Assembly (NCBI GenBank): GCA_019279435.1
Contig: JAAALK010000289.1
Span: forward strand, 5,338,342 to 5,402,341
Source of the DNA: Zizania palustris
Lineage: Eukaryota; Streptophyta; Magnoliopsida; Poales; Poaceae
Reading direction: 5' to 3'
DNA length: 64,000 bases
Part shown: positions 1-9,589 of the stretch, piece after piece
Position numbering within the stretch: position 1 is the stretch's first letter
Layout of the letters: each line of letters begins with the position of its first letter
The notes under the pieces: generated by a model
What the model saw: only the letters and a program-made list of their open reading frames with translations
Told to the model about the DNA's origin: nothing
Databases searched by the model: none
Position numbers and translations under genes: made by a program

Positions 1-1043
1 GGAGTCGGAGCTATCTTCATTTGAGTCTCATTCTTCCACAAATGCTTCATTTCTACCCTTTTTCTTGTTCAACTTCTTGAAGAGCTTTTTCTTCCCACTC
101 TTCTCCTTTTTCTTCTTTTGAGATTTTTCATCTTCACTCTCTTGTTTGTTTGGGCATCTTGAGGCAAAGTGACCCTTCTCATTGCACTCATAACACCTCA
201 CATTCTTTAGACTCCTTTTGGTTGACTTATTGTCACCATTGTTCTTGAAGGAACTTGAAGAGCTTCCTCTCTTTTTCATGAATCGATTGAACTTTCTCAC
301 AAAGAGAGCCATCTCTTCATCTTCGGTATCACCATCACAAGAAGTGTATTCTTCTTCTTCACATTTTTTCTCCACCTTGGCTTTCAAGGCAATGTTCTTC
401 TTCTTGGATGAGGAGTGATCTTCGGAGCTTCCTTCAATTCTCTTGTTCTTGTAAATCTCATTTGTGTTGATAGTTCCCAAAAGTGTTGTGGGAGTCAAAC
501 TTGACATGTCCGAGTTAATAAGGAAGGTCACCAATGTGTCATACTTCTCGGGCAATGCTCTCAACATTTTTTGATCAACTTCCAACTCCGTGTACTTCAC
601 TCCAACACCTTTGAGATCATTGATAATCACATTGAGTCTTGCATACATCTCATTTACACTTTCATTTGGCAACATGGTAAATGTTCATAGTTGATCTTGA
701 GGTAGTGTGACTTGGCATTCTTCACACTTGTCGTTCCATCATGTATATCTTGAAGTGTGGTCCAAATATCATGTGCCGTTGAAATATTGCTTATCCTATT
801 GAATTCTTCGGCACACAAACAATTGAACAAGGCATTTGTAGCTTGAGCATCAAGTTGCATATCTTTCTTGTTTTGATAAGTTAAATTCATCTTGTCTTCA
901 ACTTCAAAACCTAACTCAACAATACGCCAAATTTCAAAGCTCATGGCTTTGAGGTGAGCAGCCATACGTACTTTCCAAATGGAATAATTTGAGCCATCAA
1001 AGAAAGGACCTTTGCCTACGTTGTGAACCACCTCGTTGGACAT
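1..1043 (-). pseudogene. gag: Copia element D: gag, broken by a frameshift and a stop
   Basis: This is the Gag shell protein of a Ty1/copia retrotransposon, read leftward from ATG 1043. The N-terminal part (1043-654) has the copia Gag opening, with FFDGSNYSIWK near residue 15 and a UBN2-type core (IWTTLQDIHDG). The rest (675-28) is in another frame and ends in a lysine-rich tail after the zinc knuckle CYECNEKGHFASRC (CX2CX4HX4C). Loss of one base near 680 explains the frame change, because related Gags read straight through this point. A TGA near 26-28, where a tryptophan codon is expected, then stops the second frame. The coding sequence continues off the left edge, so pol lies outside the window. 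The start is about 50 nt inside the LTR and just past the primer site. Which copia lineage it belongs to is uncertain. Confidence 0.85.
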
Positions 1044-1081
1044 CTTCTCTCTTGGCGGTAAAGCCTAAATTGAGAGACCAA

Positions 1082-1093
1082 GCTCTGATACCA
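1082..1093 (-). other. Primer binding site of element D
   Basis: On the minus strand this reads TGGTATCAGAGC, the complement of the 3' end of plant initiator tRNA-Met. It lies 2 nt inside the LTR end at 1096. It fixes the orientation of D (leftward) and marks the LTR on its right as the 5' LTR. Confidence 0.92.
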
Positions 1094-1795
1094 CTTGTAG
1101 GATCGATGTACCGACTAGAGGGGGCTGAATAGGCGGTTTTTAAAACTAATTCAATTTAGATTAGCACTAGACAAGGACCTTAGACAAAAATAACAAAGTA
1201 CTAGATTAAACTAGTGCAACCTAGGATGGCAAAGATAAATTACTCTAAGAAGATAAATTTCCACAATTTAACTTGCTCAAAGTAAAGGGAACAAGAGACA
1301 ACCAAATTTATCCCGAGGTTCAGAAATTTGCCAATTTCCTACGTCCTCGTTGAGGTGAGTTTCACTTGACCGCTCTCTTCACCAAGCCACAGATTCCTCA
1401 AGGAGAAATTGGCTAGAAGATGAGCCGGAACCGGAAGTGCAACTCTCGGGCCTCGATCACTAGTGGTAGCTCTTCTCCACTCCGGATAGGCGAGCTCTGA
1501 CCTTCACAACCTCCTGGGTCTCCTCCACAACCTTCTTGGAGAGATCACCGGTTTCTTCTCCGAGCCGTCTAGGAGGTGGCAACCTACAAGAGTAACAAGC
1601 TGCAATCAAAGCTAGGAGAAGACGATCAAGTTCCAAAATACAAATGCAATGCAATCTATTCAATCACTTGATTACCCCTTTTTGCTTCCCAACCACACTA
1701 GTGCTCAATTTAGTGCTCAATGGTGGGAGACTCTCTTGTGCTCAAGTTTGCTCAAATGAATGCCAAAAGTCTAGCAAAGGAACTGTAGCAAGGGT

Positions 1796-1803
1796 TTATA
1801 TAG
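1796..1803 (-). promoter_or_regulatory. Putative TATA box of the D 5' LTR
   Basis: The minus strand reads TATATAAA, followed by an A/C-rich stretch. The position, about 700 bp upstream of the primer site, suits a U3 promoter of a copia LTR. The evidence is sequence only. Confidence 0.5.
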
Positions 1804-1924
1804 GCACACACCCAAAAAGTAGCCGTTACAAGAGGTATGAGGCTCTCCGCGCACTGTCGGTCTGACCACCCATCTTGGGCTGGTCTGACCGACCCTTGCT
1901 GTAACGGCTAGAAAACTAGCCGTT

Positions 1925-2155
1925 TTACTAATGTGACAAGGCAACCCGGTCTGACCGGCCATGCTGGCCCGGTTGGACCGGCCCTACCCGGTCTGACTGG
2001 ACATCGGCTCGGTCAGACCGATAAGGTCCCCGTCGGCTCTGTAAACTAGCAGATTGCAAAACTGCACAACCTAGTTGGACCGGCCCCCTGGCCGGTCGGA
2101 CCGCCCATCACAGGCCGGTCTGACCGGACCCACATAGTCGGTCAGACCGCCAGGG
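1925..2155. repeat. Dispersed palindromic CCGGTC-GACCGG motifs in the D LTR
   Basis: About ten copies of a short near-palindromic word, of the type GGTCTGACCGG or GGTCGGACCG, are packed into about 230 bp of U3. They are interspersed with unrelated bases, so this is a cluster of motifs and not a strict tandem array. Each word is self-complementary around the GGTC/GACC core. Possible roles are protein binding sites or stem-loops in the transcript; neither is shown. Confidence 0.7.
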
Positions 2156-2459
2156 CCAGACACACTCCAAAAACTGCATTTTTGTAGTTTCAAGAACTTG
2201 CCAATATTTGTAACTTTTGCAACAATCACACATGATCAAAAGCTACTATATGCAATGCAAATTGGCACATGAAAATCAACTCATAACCAAGATGCAACCA
2301 CTCTTTATAGTACGGCAAAAGCAAAATTTAAACCTAGCCTAATTGATCGCTCCAAACACCTCGATCAATTTCTAGTTTTCTTCAAAAATTTTGCCGTTGC
2401 TCTTTAATCGTCCAGATCTTCGGTTTTTCCATCTTGTGCTCCATTTACGCGGGACCTAA

Positions 2460-3695
2460 TGTGGCACCCCAATTTACTGAAATCGGAACATTATTGAATT
2501 TCATGCGAAAAAACAATAATACAAGAGGTTCATCATGCGAAAATCGTACATACGACAATATTCATGGTATGCAGACCATATTTATTACATCAGAGTTTAA
2601 TAAAAACAATAATTAGATAATTAAAATGCATGACGAACGTCTTCTTCAAGATCTTTTCACTTGACTGGGTCGCTACTCCAGATCGTCTTCATAGTAGGCA
2701 TCCTCTGTGGTGTTCAACGGGTATGAGTACAAAAAGTACTCAACAAGCCACCGCAAATGCAAGTAATAATGCAAGGTAATAACAAAGGAAGGATAATTGG
2801 CTAAACGTGCGGAAAAGTACATTTTTAGTTATTGCAGTTAATGTAGTCAAGTTTTATCATGCGGAAAGTAAACATGAACAACAATAACATCATCTAACTC
2901 GAGGAGTACATTTTACCTCCTCGCACAACAGTCCTTACATGTCAAACCATCATGCACATACATATTCAAAGTAATCTAACTGTGGGATGTCACGCAACCC
3001 GCCCTTGACCGTGGGCTCGGCTTTTCGAAAAGATTTAAGACTCTGATCAGAGATGTACTACTGTACCCACAAGGCACGCACTCATCCCAAACGAGATGAC
3101 CCATACCACGAGAACTCGTGCCAAAACCTCGGCATGAAATGGTCCAAGCGATAACCACCCGCTCTAGGTTTCGCCGGCGCGCCGGGCCGCATCCCGGCTA
3201 ATGTCGCACCCCCTTTTGCGCCACGTCGGTACAAGCTACCCGCAGGTGCTGCTTGACCCATCTCCAAATGGTGGCCTCGGTTTGGTACACTCCATACCTT
3301 AGTTAGGACTTACCCACTAGACTTGTGGTTAGTACGGAAGTGTATTGCAACGGATCCCGCAGACCGGTCATTATAGTGCCCCGAGTGCTACCGACCAATG
3401 CCCTAGCTTGCACCCGGAACCCACCATGCATTCACCCACAACCACAACTCATCACCAACAGAATTCCAAGGATAAGAAGTAACGGGATCATATAGTGGAA
3501 TCATCTTACTACGACTCATTTTTATCCTATAGCAATCGTGTCAATACATTGGACACTAGCTAATAATACTAATCATATGGTGACAAGGAGGTTAGGCGAG
3601 ATAGCATGGCTTGGGTTGCACATCAAGGTCAGGGGATCCTAAATAAATATATTGTAAGGGTTCCATTTGACTAATGCATGTATACCCTATGTTTT
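2460..3695 (-). repeat. 3' LTR of element A, cut by the assembly gap
   Basis: The left end, TGTGGCACC, matches the start of the right-hand LTR at 52084 (TGTGGCGCC), and the similarity continues to the gap. At about 3367-3374 this copy reads straight through the site where C is inserted in the other LTR, which proves that C is a later insertion. The visible 1236 bp correspond to half of the 2470-bp LTR. No gene is seen. Confidence 0.92.
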
Positions 3696-4695
3696 NNNNN
3701 NNNNNNNNNNNNNNNNNNNNNNNNNNNNNNNNNNNNNNNNNNNNNNNNNNNNNNNNNNNNNNNNNNNNNNNNNNNNNNNNNNNNNNNNNNNNNNNNNNNN
3801 NNNNNNNNNNNNNNNNNNNNNNNNNNNNNNNNNNNNNNNNNNNNNNNNNNNNNNNNNNNNNNNNNNNNNNNNNNNNNNNNNNNNNNNNNNNNNNNNNNNN
3901 NNNNNNNNNNNNNNNNNNNNNNNNNNNNNNNNNNNNNNNNNNNNNNNNNNNNNNNNNNNNNNNNNNNNNNNNNNNNNNNNNNNNNNNNNNNNNNNNNNNN
4001 NNNNNNNNNNNNNNNNNNNNNNNNNNNNNNNNNNNNNNNNNNNNNNNNNNNNNNNNNNNNNNNNNNNNNNNNNNNNNNNNNNNNNNNNNNNNNNNNNNNN
4101 NNNNNNNNNNNNNNNNNNNNNNNNNNNNNNNNNNNNNNNNNNNNNNNNNNNNNNNNNNNNNNNNNNNNNNNNNNNNNNNNNNNNNNNNNNNNNNNNNNNN
4201 NNNNNNNNNNNNNNNNNNNNNNNNNNNNNNNNNNNNNNNNNNNNNNNNNNNNNNNNNNNNNNNNNNNNNNNNNNNNNNNNNNNNNNNNNNNNNNNNNNNN
4301 NNNNNNNNNNNNNNNNNNNNNNNNNNNNNNNNNNNNNNNNNNNNNNNNNNNNNNNNNNNNNNNNNNNNNNNNNNNNNNNNNNNNNNNNNNNNNNNNNNNN
4401 NNNNNNNNNNNNNNNNNNNNNNNNNNNNNNNNNNNNNNNNNNNNNNNNNNNNNNNNNNNNNNNNNNNNNNNNNNNNNNNNNNNNNNNNNNNNNNNNNNNN
4501 NNNNNNNNNNNNNNNNNNNNNNNNNNNNNNNNNNNNNNNNNNNNNNNNNNNNNNNNNNNNNNNNNNNNNNNNNNNNNNNNNNNNNNNNNNNNNNNNNNNN
4601 NNNNNNNNNNNNNNNNNNNNNNNNNNNNNNNNNNNNNNNNNNNNNNNNNNNNNNNNNNNNNNNNNNNNNNNNNNNNNNNNNNNNNNNNNNNNNNN
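3696..4695. other. Assembly gap of exactly 1000 N
   Basis: The run of N is exactly 1000 long, which looks like a placeholder. Comparison with element B and with the other A LTR predicts about 1.2 kb of LTR plus about 4 kb of pol here. Any reading frame drawn across it is an artefact. Confidence 0.95.
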
Positions 4696-5080
4696 ACTCT
4701 ACTGCTTCACCGCGATGACACGGCGGGGACGTGGGCGGCGCGAAAGGCGATGGTGAACTCCGCCCATGTCACTACATGGTCCTCAGGCTGGGACTCACGG
4801 TAGTTGTCCCACCATTCGGCGGCGGGACACTGGAGCTGGTGAGTGGTGAAGGCCACTCGCTCCCGATCGGTGCAGGGAAGGAGGTCCAGCTTCATCCCTA
4901 TGGTGCGGAGCCAATCTCCGGCCTCCATGGGGTTGGTGGTGCTCGAGAAGATTGGGGGACGCACACGCAGGAACTCCGAGAGTTGGGGAGTGGGTGCGGG
5001 TGCTGGTGCACGAGGGGCAGGTTCCCCATTCTGTAGACGGTCCAACTCAGCTTGTTGGTGCTGCATTTGGGTGAGGAGGG
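4696..5080 (-). pseudogene. gag: Element A gag, downstream half
   Basis: This continues the Gag that starts at 16094, after removal of S1. It contains the gypsy Gag signature (TNPMEAGDWLRTI, then CPAAEWWDNYR, then TWAEFTIAFRAAHVP) that is also present in B at 46206-46844. Near the gap the frame slips by one base at about 4715, and a TAG follows where B has glutamine, so the copy is dead. The break with the upstream half is exactly the S1 target GAGGG (5076-5080 and 15918-15922). The C-terminal part, including any zinc knuckle, is lost in the gap. Confidence 0.85.
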
Positions 5081-7062
5081 TGAGAAACCAAGGGTTGGTT
5101 TCGGTGTTTTGTGATGAGTGATTGACAGGATTTTACCCTCTGTTCGAAGGGTACCTCCGAAGGGGCTTCGGAGGTGGTACCTCCGAAGGGTGTTCGGAGG
5201 TGGTTTCACCGAAGGGTGTTCGGTGTTTGCTTGCTGCAGCTGTGCAGCGGAGTGTGCTTGTCGGAGGGGTCCGATAGTTCACGATGACTGGGTTCGTACC
5301 GAAGGGTTCGGTACTTTGGGCGGTACACCGGAGTGTGTGCCGGAGGTTGCTAACCAGGAGAGGTCTCCGGTGTACTGGATACACTTGTCTGTTTGTCTGT
5401 GGTGCGCAGGGTCTTCGGAGGCGACGGACAAGGTTCGCAGCAGGTGAACCTGGGTCAAGCGGGAGGCTTGATGCCAGGGGAGCGGGGAGCTCCGTCACGG
5501 TGGCTACGAAGGTGGTCCGGGTCAGTCCTCGGGTCAAGGCGTGCCAGGTGAAGGCAGAGAGTGCGGAGCATGGCTCCGGCTGAAGGTACTCCGAGACAAG
5601 TCCTCGGAGGTGAGGCACTTCGAAGGTACTCCGAATGGAGTGACTTCGGAGTTGGTGGAACAAGTCCTCTGCGGAGGCATGGAATTCGAAGTGTGCTCCG
5701 GAGGGAGACATTCGAGGGTTGCCCGACGAAGGTCTCAGAAGTCGAGGCGCATCGAAGGCATGGTCCGGGTGAGGCTCGTCGAGGAGTGTGCTCAGAGTGA
5801 GACACTGCGACGAAGTGCTCATGGAATGCTTCATGCGAAGGCCTTGGACGAAGGAGGGACTTCGAAGGGTGGTACTCCGAAGGTGGGGCTTCGGAGTGAG
5901 GATGACTTGAGGTGCTTCGGCCTGCATGGCTTCGGTACACGGACTGACGGAGTTCGAGCTGGGTGTAGCCGCGAAGCCGTGGTGGTCCACTCCGGAGGTG
6001 TTGGTGCGAAGGCTCAAGAGCTTTGACGGCTTCGGCTCAAAACCGTCAGTGTATCGGAGACTGACTTTGGCGAAGCGAAGGCCACCAGACTCAAGGCTTC
6101 TCACCGAAGCTACCGCACCCTCGCGTGCGATGGGAGGCTGCAGAAAGTCAAAGACTGCAAAGGCTGACACTGTCTGTTCTGTAAAAGGCTGACACTGTCC
6201 CCTCTGCAAAGCTGACAGAGAAGCCTCCAGAATAAAGGTGGACTACCTTTTGTACCCCTTAGTTCTGTAGAGTCAAATCTTGTGTAAACCCTAGGGGTAA
6301 AGTAGTCACTTCCTTTGGGTGAACTGTGGGCTATAAATATGGGGGCTCGGTAGGTAACATTAAACACTTTGAGCATTTACTGTTGAGCTCCTGTAGCCAC
6401 ACACTTCGATTATAATACATCCAGAGAGTTCATTTTCTGTGTTCCTTGTTCAAGCGGCGAAGCCCTGTTTTCTTGTGCTTTTGCTTGAGCTCGCTTTGCA
6501 TACCTCGCCTGTAGTTGTGCACCGAAGCCTGTTGAGGCGAAGGTTGTTTTTCGTGCGAGGTGTGTTTTGTCAGTGTGCTTTTGCTCTGTGTAACAGGAGG
6601 CGTGACCTCGCTGCTTACTAGCGAAGCCCTGATTGTTGCCTGTTTTGCTTCTTGTGTCGAAGCCCCGAGTGTAGTCTGTTTGTGTGCGTGTAGACCTTCG
6701 TGTACGAAGCTCAGCACCAGTTGCTGCTGCCAAGTACTTGGTCGAAGTCCTCAGAGGGCTGTCCACTCTTGCGAAGGGTGAAGTGCGAAGCCTGCTCGAA
6801 GCACCCTGTGTGCGGAGCCTGCACTGACTAAGCAGAGTAGATTTTCGAGGGTTGTAAGTGGAGCGAAGTCTTCTTGGCTTCGAACTTTTGCTCCTCCGAA
6901 GCCTGTGTTCGAAGGTGTCGAAGTACCTCCGAACCAGACCTTCGAAGGTAGTGTTCGAAGCCTATTCCGCAGAAGACAGAACTAAAACCGAAGGCTAGTT
7001 TTTAGCCAGAAATTTTAAAAGCTCCCATTCACCCCCCTCTGGTCGCCGTTTCCGGTCCAACA
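5081..7062 (+). repeat. 5' LTR of S1
   Basis: This direct repeat pairs with 13935-15917. It is rich in short palindromic words built on TTCGAA and CTTCGGAG. A TATA box is at 6332-6339. The LTR ends at CCAACA just before the primer site. Long antisense frames exist in both LTR copies but have low-complexity Ser/Pro/Arg composition, and I do not call them genes. Confidence 0.95.
6332..6339 (+). promoter_or_regulatory. TATA box of the S1 5' LTR
   Basis: TATAAATA lies in the context GGGC-TATAAATA-TGGGG, about 730 bp before the LTR end. The same box is intact in the 3' LTR at about 15186-15193. It is the likely start region for the genomic transcript. Confidence 0.75.
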
Positions 7063-7064
7063 AT

Positions 7065-7076
7065 TGGTATCAGAGC
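7065..7076 (+). other. Primer binding site of S1
   Basis: TGGTATCAGAGC, complementary to the initiator tRNA-Met 3' end, lies 2 nt after the LTR. It confirms the plus orientation. Confidence 0.95.
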
Positions 7077-7126
7077 GGGTTAAGATCACCAGTTGACCTT
7101 AACCGGTTTTGTGATCTGTTGGCGAC

Positions 7127-9589
7127 ATGGATAGAGGCAGTAAAATTCCTCTGTTCGATGGGACAGACTTCGCATACTGGAAGGTGCGCATGGAGGCTTA
7201 CTTGTTAAGCCAAGGAAATGCAATTTGGGAGATTGTGGAATCACAATACTCCATCCCTGAGACTCGCACCTCTCAAACAGAGAAGGATCAGTATAATGCC
7301 AATTCCAAGGCAAGAAATATACTGTTCATCGGTTTGAGTCGGAGTGAGTTCGATAGGGTGCAGCACCTTAGGACTGCTAGGGAGATTTGGACAACGCTCA
7401 CTATTTTTCATGAGGGCTCTACACAGATTAAGGCCAGGCGCCAAAGCACCTACAACCAACAGTATCAGCTGTTTGTGCAAGCACCTGGTGAATCTATAGA
7501 TGCCATGTTTTCGCGCTTTGATGCTATAGTGAGTAACTTGCGGTCCAACGGGACGCTTTCTTACAGTGATCACGATAGGGCTATCAATCTTCTCTATGCT
7601 CTTGACCGTAGCATATGGGAAGTGAAGATATCCAGCATTGAGGAGTCCACAGGCTATGACACATTGACCTGTGACGAACTCTTTAGCAAGCTGAAGTCCA
7701 CAGAGATTGCCAAGGCATCTCTTGCTGTGCACAGAAGCTCTTTGCCACAGCCATTGGCATTGGTTTCTAGCACTAGCCGTGGCACCACTGCAGAACCAAG
7801 CACATCAGGCACTTGTGTTCTTGCAGATGGTTTTGCTTTGTCCTCCCTGGTCTCCGTCACAAAGGAGCAGGTGGACACTATAGCTGATGATGAGCTTGCT
7901 CTCATTGCCCGGAGGTTCACCCGCTTTCATCATGAGAGACGGGATCAGAGGAGAAGTGGTTTTAGTGGTTGCTATGAATGTGGCGACACCTCTCATATTA
8001 AGGCCAATTGCCCCAAGATCAAGAAGAGAGATGAGAGTGACCGCCCCAAATACCACAAAAAGGAGAGGAAGCCCTTTGTGAAGGGAAAGCGCGGCAAGAT
8101 GGCTAAGAAAGTAGCCAAGGCCGCTTCCAGAGCTTTTGTTGCTGCTCTCAGCGACATCGACACATCCTCAACTGAGGAGTCGAGCTCTGAGGAGGAGGAG
8201 TCCCCAAGGAAGGAGGACAAGAAGGACAAGAAGGGACGTGACTTCACCGGCCTTTGCTTCATGGCCGACAGCGATCACAGCGGCGATGAGCTTGACTCAT
8301 CTGAGGTAAACCTATCATCTGACCAGCTTCTAATTAAATTAGATGAGCTGAATGAAGTAGTGCTTGGTCAGGATAGATTACTTGTGCAAGCCGCTAGAGA
8401 AAGAAAAGACCTTAGACTTAGGCTAGAAACTATTTCTATTGAATATGCCATGCTTAAGTCTAAATTTGATGATGCTGAATGTGAATCATGTTCTGTTGTC
8501 ATGAGTGAGCTTGCTCAGTTGCGTTCTGTACATGCTCAAACTCTCTCTGAGCTTGAGACTGCACAGAAGCAGCTTTTGGAGGTGGATTCTAGACCTCATG
8601 ATATTATTGATTGCATGAACTGCTCATTATTACGCGATAGCATTAATTTACGTGATAAGCATGTTCATGATTTGGAGGCTAGATTGGAGAGGGCCGGTAG
8701 TTCTAAGGATGTGCAACCTGTTTGTGACACTTGCATTACCCTTAAGGACCAGCTAGGCGCTGTTAGAGAGCGAGCTGAAAACCTCATGTCTGAAAATGAA
8801 TACCTTCTTTCTGTGGTTAATAAATGCACTGAAGGGAAGGGTAGGATGGATTTGCTCTTGGCCAAAACCAAGGTGTGTGCTGACAGAGCAGGGGTAGCTC
8901 TAGGTTTGGGTTTTGAGAGGATACCTTCAGACAGTAAGACCAAAACTGTTTTTACCTCTCCCACCACCCTAGAGAAAGAGAGAGCTCTGTTGGACACCCC
9001 ATCAGCCAAAAAGCCTACCCATCTTCCAAAGAAAACCACTCCTCCTGCCAAGAAAAATCCTCCCAAGAAAACCACACAGAAGAAACCCAAGGAGCCTGTG
9101 AGAGTTGCTCCTGTGACCCATGAGAGTGCCCCCAGGAGAGTGTTTCATTGTTCCTATTGTCAGCGGGCGGGTCATTTGGTTGGGTTCTGTTTTCGTCGCA
9201 TCAAGGATGAGCGACGCGCTCAGGCGATGAGTTACCAGGACATGCATTACCCATCTTTAGGTATGCATGAGTCTGAGTTTTACTATCGTCCTGCTTTTGA
9301 GGCTCCTCGTGCTTCTCGGAGAGGTTTTGCTCCTCGAGGTCTTCACTATGTTCCATATGGTGGTAGACCTCGGGCTAGCAGATTTGTACCTCGTCAGAGT
9401 AGGAGACCTCGACATGTTGTTCGTTCACAGCATGTAGGTAGACCTCGCACTTTGCATCATTCTGATTATTATGTGCGTAGACCGTCTGCTTTTACTGTGC
9501 CTACTACTCGTGTCACTCAGTGCTGGATGCCTCGTCATTATTTCACTCACCCCAGCACTGAGCGATCGAGACATTCTTATCGTGTGTAG
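7127..9589 (+). CDS. gag: S1 Gag polyprotein, 820 aa, Sirevirus type
   Basis: This is the structural protein that forms the cytoplasmic particle in which reverse transcription occurs. ATG 7127 is the first start after the primer site, and the frame is open to TAG 9587-9589. Residues 1-60 have the copia Gag opening (LFDGTDFAYWKVRM), followed by a UBN2 core to about residue 200. A first zinc knuckle, CYECGDTSHIKANC, is at about residue 282. Acidic and lysine-rich stretches follow, then a coiled-coil-prone middle (about 390-620). A second knuckle, CSYCQRAGHLVGFC, is at about residue 674, before an Arg/Tyr-rich tail. The large size and second knuckle are typical of Sirevirus Gag, unlike the usual copia Gag of about 300 residues. 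Pol follows in the same frame after the single TAG. No break is seen. Confidence 0.93.
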   Translation: MDRGSKIPLFDGTDFAYWKVRMEAYLLSQGNAIWEIVESQYSIPETRTSQTEKDQYNANSKARNILFIGLSRSEFDRVQHLRTAREIWTTLTIFHEGSTQIKARRQSTYNQQYQLFVQAPGESIDAMFSRFDAIVSNLRSNGTLSYSDHDRAINLLYALDRSIWEVKISSIEESTGYDTLTCDELFSKLKSTEIAKASLAVHRSSLPQPLALVSSTSRGTTAEPSTSGTCVLADGFALSSLVSVTKEQVDTIADDELALIARRFTRFHHERRDQRRSGFSGCYECGDTSHIKANCPKIKKRDESDRPKYHKKERKPFVKGKRGKMAKKVAKAASRAFVAALSDIDTSSTEESSSEEEESPRKEDKKDKKGRDFTGLCFMADSDHSGDELDSSEVNLSSDQLLIKLDELNEVVLGQDRLLVQAARERKDLRLRLETISIEYAMLKSKFDDAECESCSVVMSELAQLRSVHAQTLSELETAQKQLLEVDSRPHDIIDCMNCSLLRDSINLRDKHVHDLEARLERAGSSKDVQPVCDTCITLKDQLGAVRERAENLMSENEYLLSVVNKCTEGKGRMDLLLAKTKVCADRAGVALGLGFERIPSDSKTKTVFTSPTTLEKERALLDTPSAKKPTHLPKKTTPPAKKNPPKKTTQKKPKEPVRVAPVTHESAPRRVFHCSYCQRAGHLVGFCFRRIKDERRAQAMSYQDMHYPSLGMHESEFYYRPAFEAPRASRRGFAPRGLHYVPYGGRPRASRFVPRQSRRPRHVVRSQHVGRPRTLHHSDYYVRRPSAFTVPTTRVTQCWMPRHYFTHPSTERSRHSYRV

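Larger units (their letters stand above)
1096..2459 (-). repeat. 5' LTR of copia element D (main part)
   Basis: The LTR begins at 1096 (TGTAGGATC on the plus strand, the LTR 3' end in element sense). It is cut at 2459 by insertion of element A. The remaining 88 bp resume at 62019-62106, so the full LTR is about 1.45 kb. The duplicated target CCTAA occurs at 2455-2459 and 62014-62018. A minus-strand TATA-like box (TATATAAA) lies at about 1796-1803. The stretch holds no gene; short frames in it are not credible. A palindromic repeat field lies inside it (separate entry). Confidence 0.88.

Noticed and set aside
1082..1093. tRNA-Met gene fragments at the TGGTATCAGAGC sites
   Set aside because: Only 12 nt match and each lies beside an LTR, so they are primer binding sites.
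3667..4803. Three long overlapping frames across 3667-4803
   Set aside because: They consist almost wholly of undetermined residues from the N gap.
5133..6209. 358-codon minus-strand frame in the S1 5' LTR, repeated at 13987-15063
   Set aside because: It occurs twice only because LTRs are duplicates. Composition is Ser/Pro/Arg/Leu-rich with no domain, and it is explained by the CTTCGAAG-type repeats lacking stops.
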